A stretch of DNA of 64,000 nucleotides from Siphonodentalium dalli (lineage: Eukaryota > Mollusca > Scaphopoda > Gadilida > Siphonodentaliidae). Position 1 is the stretch's first letter. The number at the start of each line of letters is the position of its first letter. Positions 56,137-64,000 of this stretch are shown in pieces. The DNA lies in NCBI GenBank assembly GCA_032622095.1, contig CP136066.1, positions 168,466,664 through 168,530,663 of the forward strand, in the 5' to 3' direction. A model generated the notes under the pieces. It had not been told where the DNA came from, ran no database searches, and saw nothing but the letters and a program-made list of their open reading frames with translations. Position numbers and translations under genes: made by a program.

Positions 56137-58079
56137 AACCCATATATTTGGTAGAAGAGTTAAAATGAATCTAAATCTGAAATTCTTCATATGTTGGACA
56201 GACTCGGAACTTGTTTTAATAGTAATGTTCACATTTTTCGATAATTTTTTTATTAACTTTAAGTTAAATATATCATAAATTGTAATATCATTGAAAAAAT
56301 TCTGAGTAAAATTTAGAGAAAAATTTAAATTTAGTCTTTTTATTCTTTAAATACTGTGCTTAAGACATATATTGCCCTCGCTGTCTGGCATTTGTACAGA
56401 TGAAAACCTCGGCTTCGTCTCTGTGAATAATTTTTTCCGAATGCCCGACAGGTCGGGCAATATCCTATACATAATTACATAGTAATAGGAAACCTGTAAA
56501 TATTAGCAATTGTGCAATGCAGATAGTATTTCGATGAAAAATATTGTTGATTTTTGAATTATGGTAGAAACCTGTACTTACAGATGAGATGAAGCCTTCG
56601 ACGATGACTTTTAGCGGCCATTTCCACTAGTTGGAAAACTTTGTAAGGCTTTTGATTTGTGAAGGCTTCTATAGCCATCTGTGTGGCTGCATCGCCATCG
56701 CCATAAGATTTGAATCAGACAAATGTTCAAGTTTTATTTGACACTCGCGCGTTTATATTATCGACTCTCTGCATTGCACAGATTACTTAGATGCATGTGT
56801 GTATCAACCCTTATGCAATTATCGTGTATTTGGCGTTTTACATAGATCATACAGACAATGTAATATTGTGTCTACTGACAACTCAATCTTTGCTGTGTGC
56901 TGAGCGCACTGAGTTATAGTTAAGTCAGAATACAGAGAAGCAGCCATCTTTAGAGTCGCGAGGCCACTTAAAATAATTGTTCGTGCGATATACATATTTT
57001 TTATAGGAATGTCCGAACCACACGACATACGCAGATGGCACGCATATTGTGGACGTTATATTTAAATGATTACCAGTCCTCTCGATATTTATCTCAGTGA
57101 TAGATCAGGATTTCCCCGTCGCAGGAGATATATATAATCCCAGACTTGGGGCTATATATGATACCGAAAGCTAGCAGCAGGGATGGCTAACTTTGAGCTA
57201 TTTAAGTATTAAAGTAAAATATTATATTGTACCTTCTTGTCCAGATTATTCTGATCGATACATTTAACGAAGTCCCTTAGCGATTTGAACCTTTGAACCA
57301 AACAAGCATCATATACAATGAAAGTGATTACCGCTTGGACTATTTGCTATTAGCCACTAGTGACAGATAAGAAAATATATAATGGATTTTCCAATGATAT
57401 AGGGGTTTCATGTGATATATATATATATACACACATACACAGATATATATATAATAAATATGAATTTTATGTATTTAAATGTATTTAGTTAAGACTAAAT
57501 GTATTTAGTTAAGAATAATTTAGTTCGTATTCCTAAATTTTTGTATTTGGTTTAATGAAAACGTTCAAACAAGGTGAGAAATAAATCCGTATCGATGCCA
57601 GAATGCCATTGGCAAAGTGCCAGACACTAACACTATTCTAAAATCTATATTCAAATTCCGAATGATACATTCACAATCTGATACCAAGTGGAAATATAAA
57701 TCTACGTGGTACATACCTGCAATATCGAACTTAAACATCATCATTGATGCTGATAATATTTCCTGGCACATTTAAATTTCCAAGGACTGTACTTGAAGGT
57801 AAAAAAAATTGAAGGTTTGAAGAATTTAGCTGAATTATTTTAGTTTAACCAATTTCTGCCATGTCAGCTTACTATTTTGAATGGAAATCAACTGAAATGG
57901 TCATATGTTTAATATAATATGTATTAAACTTGTGTTCCTCTCTTATGAATTTATGAAAATCATTTAAAATTTTCCGTTATGGCCAAAGACTTCACATAAT
58001 ACAATAACTTAAAATCTAATTTCATGCGAACTAAGAACAAGAATTTCGTATCCTCTGGCATGTTTAATAATCCTTTCAT
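56137..58079. other. Intergenic, nothing recognised
   Basis: There is an AT microsatellite near 57415-57455 and a short repeat (TAAATGTATTTAGTTAAGA) near 57475-57515; no gene is seen. Confidence 0.5.
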
Positions 58080-58313
58080 TTAGTCAAATCTGCTTGGATG
58101 GAAGACTGTGTAGAAGCCATCTGGTGGTGGATATTTATCACGTATTACGACACAACTCGCAACTACCACTCTATTGCCTAGACCTCTCCGTCCTGACATT
58201 ATATACACATAGTTAGTGTATGCGGCGTGCCGCAAGTTCCTGTTCAGTGGATCACGTTCAAAGCCCAATAGGTCGTTTCTGTGTAAGACTGTGATACCAA
58301 TGACATGCCTCAT
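58080..58313 (-). CDS. P2X7-type C-terminal domain, fragment or terminal exon
   Basis: The minus-strand frame ends in a stop and encodes LHRNDLLGFERDPLNRNLRH, AAYTNYVYIMSGRRGLGN, VASCVVIRDKYPPPDG and FYTVFHPSRF. This matches the zinc/GDP-binding intracellular tail of P2X7 receptors (NREDLL..NRxxRHxAYRQ..W..G..GxGNRRVIPSC.V..IRxxFPxPDGxYxGF). In invertebrates the domain also occurs alone, without the channel; no P2X channel exon is seen nearby. Stops lie just upstream of the first Met, so an upstream exon or a truncation is possible. It looks intact over about 65 residues. Confidence 0.7.
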   Translation of the reverse strand: MRHVIGITVLHRNDLLGFERDPLNRNLRHAAYTNYVYIMSGRRGLGNRVVVASCVVIRDKYPPPDGFYTVFHPSRFD

Positions 58314-58394
58314 GCCAATGACTCATCATAAATCCGGGAGCGATAGATCAATCTATCATTCTGTGGGAATGTAGATAGGGACTTTATTCTGAGC

Positions 58395-58721
58395 ATGGAT
58401 GGGAAGAAGGTTGTTCCAGGTATCGATGACAAGTTCGGAGATATTGATTTGTTCGGCCATGAAACCCACACAACTGCGTTGGCTGACCGGTTGATAATGG
58501 AGAAAGAACTAAGCACGATTAGTGACATAATAAATACCGTAAATGTTTTATGGAAAAACTCTTTGGGGAACTACGATAGTGTAAAGACAGACATCGAAGA
58601 GAGTGTCATTCGGCTTGGAGAGAGACATCGGGAAACTATGCAGATAAATATTTTTGAATTATCAGAACAGAGTAGACAAAATCACAGTATGCAAAGTTCA
58701 AGTACCAAACAATTTATATAG
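58395..58721 (+). CDS. Hypothetical 108-residue frame
   Basis: An ATG-to-stop frame encodes MDGKKVVPGIDDKFGDID, HTTALADRLIMEKELSTISD and VIRLGERHRETMQINIFELS. It is helical and charged, with composition more protein-like than most frames here. I recognise no family. It may be an exon of an uncharacterised gene, a transposon piece or chance. Confidence 0.3.
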   Translation: MDGKKVVPGIDDKFGDIDLFGHETHTTALADRLIMEKELSTISDIINTVNVLWKNSLGNYDSVKTDIEESVIRLGERHRETMQINIFELSEQSRQNHSMQSSSTKQFI

Positions 58722-59570
58722 AAGATGGTGGGTACCCATATATATTAATACGCAATCTCCTGAACAGTCACTTGCCACTTTACACAGCCTCGATATAGTC
58801 ATGATACAGTAAATATAAGAACACTATATGGGAATATATAGGTTGTGATTGGAATGGCACTGTTAAGCATACACATGCAGAATCGCTTAGAAATTGTCAC
58901 GCCTCTCTCACTTATGCACCACAATGTAATCAAGCTGGCAAAAAGTGGAATCAGCACTGAAACAACACAATAATTCCATATGGTGTCATCAAATTGTATA
59001 ACTGGGTTCTCCACAGCATTGTTGTCATCTCCTTTACAGCGGCGTTTGCACTTTTATGCATTTTTGTGTGACTAGTGGTCCGCTTAGATCGCTGTTTTCT
59101 CGACTATTAGTGGCTATTATGACAGTTGGCCAATATGGATACGTTCATGAATTATTGTAGCTCACACGAGGCTCACCATTTGGGTGCTAACGTCTTATCG
59201 TTGTGTTAACATCAGACTGTTTTCAGTGGGAGGCATTGTTCAGAAACCACACCCAGGCATTTTGTGCAGAGTTTTTCTCAGACATAGAAACTAAGGGAGT
59301 GGGCGATTCAGCGTGCATCTGTTGGCACTAATGTCGCCCTACAGGGCTGTGGAGGGTTTATTGTAATAAATATGATAATTACCTGTCCATGTAGATATTT
59401 GTGACTTATCGTCTTGGTAGCTGGAAAATATCGCGATTTTACCACCACAGCGCCCGTACACTCCAACACAGCGGACATACACCCGCCACAGCGCAGAAAC
59501 GATTGTTCAGTGTGATCCACGCAGTTTGGGGATCAGGTCCATGAAACTTTTGTCGTGTCACAGTTGATAA
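58722..59570. other. Intergenic, nothing firm
   Basis: A minus-strand frame at about 59520-59383 (DHTEQSFLRCGGCMSAVLE to a GGACAG|GTAATT donor) could be an exon but has no recognised relatives. Confidence 0.35.
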
Positions 59571-59687
59571 ATTCGCACGCGAGCTTTGCTCAGATCCAAG
59601 GTTTGCTATCTCATATATCACATGATTCATTCGCACGCGAGCTTTGCTCAGATCCAAGTTTTGATATCTCATTAGTATCACATTTCG
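59571..59687. repeat. 58-bp tandem duplication
   Basis: TTCGCACGCGAGCTTTGCTC followed by AGATCCAAGGTTTG and ATATCTCAT words occurs twice with a 58-bp period, with small differences in the second half. Confidence 0.9.
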
Positions 59688-60935
59688 TTCCAGTGTACAC
59701 TTCAGCTTTACATATATACCCACTGGCACTGTCACATAAAATATATGTTTTAATGCCCCAGCGGATTGGCTTATCCTTTATATATTGTTTGAAGGATAGT
59801 CTATTCTGCAGAAGTAAACTGTCATTAATTTATGTATGAATATGGTTCAAATTTACATGGACATGTTTTGTAAGATACACAGTATATTCAAAAAGGTAAC
59901 CGAGTCAACAATGTTTACAGAATACCATATCACAGGTACACATATTTAGAATACCATATCACAGGTGCACAACTATATTATGCCATGTCACGGGTACACA
60001 TATTTAAAATACAAATATAATTGAGTGTATGTCACTTTTAATTCCATATGAAGATCATCTGTATTCAACTCCATGTGCCAGTTTTAATATGAATACTCCC
60101 CTTGACTGAAAAAAGTAACATATTTGGACACAGATCCGTGACCAGAGAGTGTTCATGGGATGTTCACCGATACTTCCCGCAACTGTAGTGTTACTGCACC
60201 GCTTGAACACACGATCTAACTCCTAGTTTTATAAACTTCAATGTCCAAACTGGGATTGGAAGTTTCCGGAGAGTACCTCATAAGCTTTCGATTTGTTAGA
60301 AAATTATAACCCGATATGGCCAATGGTTTGAAACATTTCCATGCATGTGATGGCAATTTAGATTACCACATGTCATAAATATGCTACCGATCCAAACTAA
60401 GTGGTATCAAACAAATGTCCGACTAATTTTTGGTTGATACGAGCCTTGTGTGAAATGTACATATCAGTCCTCTGGTATGAAACTTCCCAACATTAAAAAT
60501 AGTTTTGACCACAAAAGCTGGCACAAGACACCTACCCATCATCACCATGCTCATAATACAACTACTTTTGTGTCAGGTATGAAATTTACAACCGTTGAAC
60601 AAGTTGCCACGTCCCTGTCCGTGTTCAATATTCGAAATACACTGGTTGAAATGACAACGAAAACATTCGCCAAGCCCGAGTAACAATTAATCAAAACTGA
60701 TTTGCCTGTCGCAATGCTTCGGCGTTGACCGTGACGTATAGCGGACACGATTGTTGCTCACACGAACTAATACCGTTTTCTTTCTGTGTGCATTTATATA
60801 TCAACCCGTTTACACTAGTCTGCGTGTAGATCTGTGTACATTTCTATAGCAATGTAAATGCACGCTAAAGATGGCTACAAAATATTTAGCAGAACTTTTA
60901 GATACCCACGAACTTAATACTGTGTATATGTTACA
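59688..60935. other. Intergenic with a short tandem repeat
   Basis: At 59922-60012 about three units of AATACCATATCACAGGTACA with CATATTTAG lie in tandem. The rest shows nothing recognisable; the frame at 60450-60683 is unassigned. Confidence 0.55.
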
Positions 60936-61066
60936 GTAAATCAGTGAAATTAGTAATTACGCGAAATCCCTGAATCGTTTAGTAAATTCGTGAAATCCCT
61001 GATCTGAGCAGGGATTTAATGAAATTACTAGAAAATTCAGGGATTTCGCTTAATTACTGATTTTAT
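60936..61066. mobile_element. Foldback element (GCGAAATCCCTGAA)
   Basis: ATTACGCGAAATCCCTGAAT at the left pairs with TTCAGGGATTTCGCTTAAT at the right; the inner arms AAATCCCTGATCTG and GCAGGGATTT also pair. Confidence 0.8.
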
Positions 61067-61074
61067 TGATGTCT

Positions 61075-61436
61075 ATGTACAGGGAAACATTTCTCATATT
61101 TTTTGGTACTGTCCCCATGTACAAACGTTTATAAAGACATTGAAATATGGGCTGGAAACAACCAGTTTCATATTGATCTAAACAAAGAAGAATATTATTA
61201 TCGGTATAGATCACGAATACAGAAATTCAAAAAGTAACCTCTTCCTGCTAGTGATTAAACAGTATATATACAGGACAAAATTCACGCTCACACAACTGTC
61301 GCTTCACTCATTCCTCTGCGATCTTCAGTTTAGGTATGAATGCGAGAGATACAACGCAAAATGTAAAATGAATAACGACTTCGATAACCAGTGGATGCCA
61401 CTCCAAAATGCCTTGGAAAATAAAATAACAAACTGA
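61075..61436 (+). mobile_element. LINE ORF2 C-terminal fragment
   Basis: The frames ETFLIFFWYCPHVQTF, then NLFLLVIKQYIYRTKF, FLCDLQFRYECERYNAK and NDFDNQWMPLQ match the C-terminal part of L1/Tx1-type non-LTR elements (ETxxHLFWxC..V..F, LLLxKxYIYxxK, KFxxxW). One frame break is seen. No poly(A) tail or target duplication was identified. Confidence 0.65.
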
Positions 61437-62833
61437 AACCCCAATCTTTACAGACTCAAAAATACACCCGACCATAACAGTGACCCTGAATATATCACAC
61501 TCAACAAAATGAATTACCCGGTACCCGAGCGAAAGATATCTATCCAATTTAGTTACACTGACCATTTTAATTTGACCAATGATATTTTACGATCACTGCA
61601 ATATATACACATGTTTATTTGAACACATAACAACACTGTCCGAAAAGCAAAAACAGAGAGCGTTGTTGTATTTTCCAGATAGCTGTCTAACCAATATTTA
61701 CAATACAGTTTCAATGTGGTTAATTTACTAATTGTACTGTTTATGTTAAACTCTGAACGTAAAATAATTAAAGTTTCACATATTGTTTTGGAACTTTGAT
61801 TCTGCAAACCTGAAAAAGAAAACAAAATAGTCTATTGTGTTCATCACCATTATTTTAGCAACCAAATATCTGATGGGGCGAGGCCACATGTTGGCCGGAC
61901 CCATTACTTCCTGAATTAACGCACATTGTCGACACGTTTCGCGGTTTCACTTGACTTATTGAATATTGTGCCGCTTATAGACTAGTCACCTCTACCCAAG
62001 TCTTCATTGATATGTCTCCTTATCATATTCTGTCTTTAGATAAGAAAGAGCTTTGAGGGTAACATCTGTGCTAATGCAAAGACCCATCGCATTGAATTGT
62101 TTGAACATCTGTTCAATGATAACAAAATTATACAAATATATTTTTCGGAACCTTGGTAGGAGGATCAAGATCGGATTTTTTGTTGTCCTTTTCAGCTTCA
62201 TTCAATATGTCGTCAAGGGGAGTTATAAAACAATGAAGAGAGACGCGTTCGATCAATTCCGCAAGTCAATATGCTATCGTGTACATATAGACGTATATAA
62301 ATATGTATATTGAATATACAAGGAAAACAAACAAGCCGATTTAGGAAATGTGAAATCTGGTCATAAAGGTCTACCGAACGCAAGCACACCAGCTATCGCT
62401 AAACGATATTAGATACCTCGAGATTTTGTTTGCGCGAAAAATAAACTGCTAAACAATTTTCGGTGTTTATTCTTCAGTGCTGGAAAATTATGTCAGTTTG
62501 TACACTTACACGAGATGGCGAAGACATAACTACGAATATGTACATGTAGTGCGCTGACAGCGAAATTAGATAGAAGTTGTAATTAGCCAAATCATCGTGG
62601 GGCTTGAAACGGGCTCCGTATTCCCCATCTCGGCACCACACAAAGTTTAAGCGCCGTTTCTATATATATACTTTTGATATACATGTATACGGTATAGTAC
62701 TTGTTTAGTGTATGTATCTACTTTGATAGTGCAAAAAACACATTGACATACAGATTGCAGACACTATTAACAAAAAAGTACATGGCACAAATACATGTAT
62801 CAATGTAAGTTATGAAATACAGATCAATTGAAT
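61437..62833. other. Intergenic, nothing recognised
   Basis: Short frames only, with no repeat structure beyond AT-rich tracts. Confidence 0.5.
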
Positions 62834-63958
62834 TCACATTCTTGTGGAATTTCTCAAACTTGGTCTTACTTTTATCCATGTTTGCGTTTCTAGCATAACT
62901 GTGATCATGGGTATGGTAGTCTGCTGAATGTGTACCAACAGCCTCAACTTCATCCTGCTTATTGAACCTAATACATGTAGCAGTCTCTCTGGGAATGTTC
63001 TTGTGGCATTTCTCAGTTGATTTCCTGTACTGTTTCTGTTTGATTGGTTTTTTGGATGGTGATGAGAGCGCCTTCCTTTTCTTGACAGGAGATCACATGC
63101 ACGATGACATATGTCTGACAAATGTACTTCCATTAGTATTTCAAGTGTTCCATTGTTCGGTTTTTCTTCGTGGAGATACTAGTATCCACCCATTTTCTTC
63201 ACTGGAACAGTCTTGCTTGGTAAACAAGTACTGTGACTAGGATTTGAGATACTAGTAGCAGTTGCCACAGGTTTGCTATTTATCGAAATATTTTGATTTT
63301 GATTTAATCCAGTTCCTCTCACAACAGTAGAATATAGCTGATCATTACCAGAAGACAGAGTCTGACTTAAAGGCATACCGGTAGTATTGTCAGCAGCAAC
63401 TAATGCACGAGCCAGTGCCTGACATATACATGTACCGTATCTTCTTTTGGCGGAATACAGTCATAATGATCAATATGGTGACATTGATATATATGGGATG
63501 ACTGGCTTCCCTGTTGTTTTGAATACAGGGTCCAATTTTGTCCATTGAAGTCTGCCAGCATACGAACAAAGGACGTACGGTGGACACTGGAACAGTGTAG
63601 CTGCAGCTAACATTTCAAGCTGTGTACCCCAGCTTAAGGTGGAGCCATCGGTTCTGTACATTTACTGCAGATGAGCATCCAATGAGCCATCAATGTAGGT
63701 AGAAAATATGTCCTGATATTTCTTGATGAAGTTACATATAGCTCTCCGAATGTCAACATGGTGGTCCTCGGTCTGCACCAGAAAAGCTGAAATGGCTCTG
63801 AAAAGGCAATTCCCATCAGGTTTAATTCTGTATATTGCCCTCCCTATGAGCAATGTGTTATTCTCGTAAGGGTGAGGCATACGACCAGTACTGATTTCTT
63901 CAGAATGTACATTACTTGTACTGATGCCAGTGGCTGAGTTATTCAGTTGGGTTACCAA
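62834..63958 (-). pseudogene. OTU-type cysteine protease, broken and probably partial
   Basis: The minus-strand frame reads IGRAIYRIKPDGNCLFRAIS (Asp48 and catalytic Cys51 counted from the Met at 63958), TEDHHVDIRRAICNFIKK and YIDGSLDAHLQ, then TAA. The same frame continues MYRTDGSTLSWGTQLEMLAA and YAGRLQWTKLDPVF. After a shift, HHIDHYDC supplies the expected catalytic His. This is the OTU deubiquitinase fold in order, about 170 residues. The TAA where one codon of the loop is expected, plus the frameshift before the His, indicate a dead copy. A Lys-rich decayed stretch follows to about 62834 (MEVHLSDICHRACDLLS). OTU proteins are common in invertebrate transposons and as host genes; I cannot tell which this was. 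The 5' end may lie beyond the window. Confidence 0.7.
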
Positions 63959-64000
63959 GGATAACCGTCTTGCATAACATGAACAGTTTGTTAAGTTCTG

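Overview
This is a eukaryotic nuclear window: AT-rich, with genes split into short exons by long GT-AG introns, dense transposon debris and no bacterial-style operons. A tRNA-derived SINE with the tail style of lophotrochozoan repeats, LINE fragments of several kinds, and lone OTU, HECT and P2X7-tail domains suggest a marine invertebrate, most likely a mollusc. That assignment is inference; nothing in the window proves the species.

The one gene that reads as intact is a group II PLP-dependent amino-acid decarboxylase on the + strand. It has seven coding exons (259-21657) joined by canonical splice sites into one open frame of 484 codons, with the PLP lysine, the Asp-Ala-Ala motif and a polyadenylation signal at 21775. 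Its introns hold foldback elements, a 257-bp SINE with a perfect 10-bp target duplication, a 2.2-kb element with 45-bp terminal inverted repeats, and a 54-bp satellite.

A segment of intron 5, exon 6 and intron 6 (about 11.56-19.62 kb) has been copied downstream (about 27.3-39.78 kb). The downstream copy carries a second, orphan exon 6 about 8 kb beyond the gene's last exon. Both copies also carry, on the minus strand, the remains of a multi-exon protein with an apparent D-D-E acidic triad and C-terminal Cys/His clusters. I recognise it as a recurrent transposase-like family of invertebrate genomes. Each copy has its own frameshifts, and both share one premature stop, so the gene was probably dead before the duplication. 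After duplication the downstream copy gained a 1.16-kb Mutator-like element (9-bp target duplication), and the upstream copy lost about 3.7 kb.

The right half (40-64 kb) is gene-poor: a dimeric 140-bp satellite (39.9-41.6 kb), a possible first exon of the transposase-like gene (43.2 kb), LINE RNase H and C-terminal fragments, a 0.76-kb tandem duplication (46.7-48.2 kb), a frameshifted HECT ubiquitin-ligase exon (51.8-52.0 kb), a long TTAA-flanked element (53.9-56.1 kb), a P2X7-type tail domain (58.1-58.3 kb) and a broken OTU protease (63-64 kb). TTAA-flanked elements with AGG(N)ACG ends occur five times and look like one piggyBac-style non-autonomous family.
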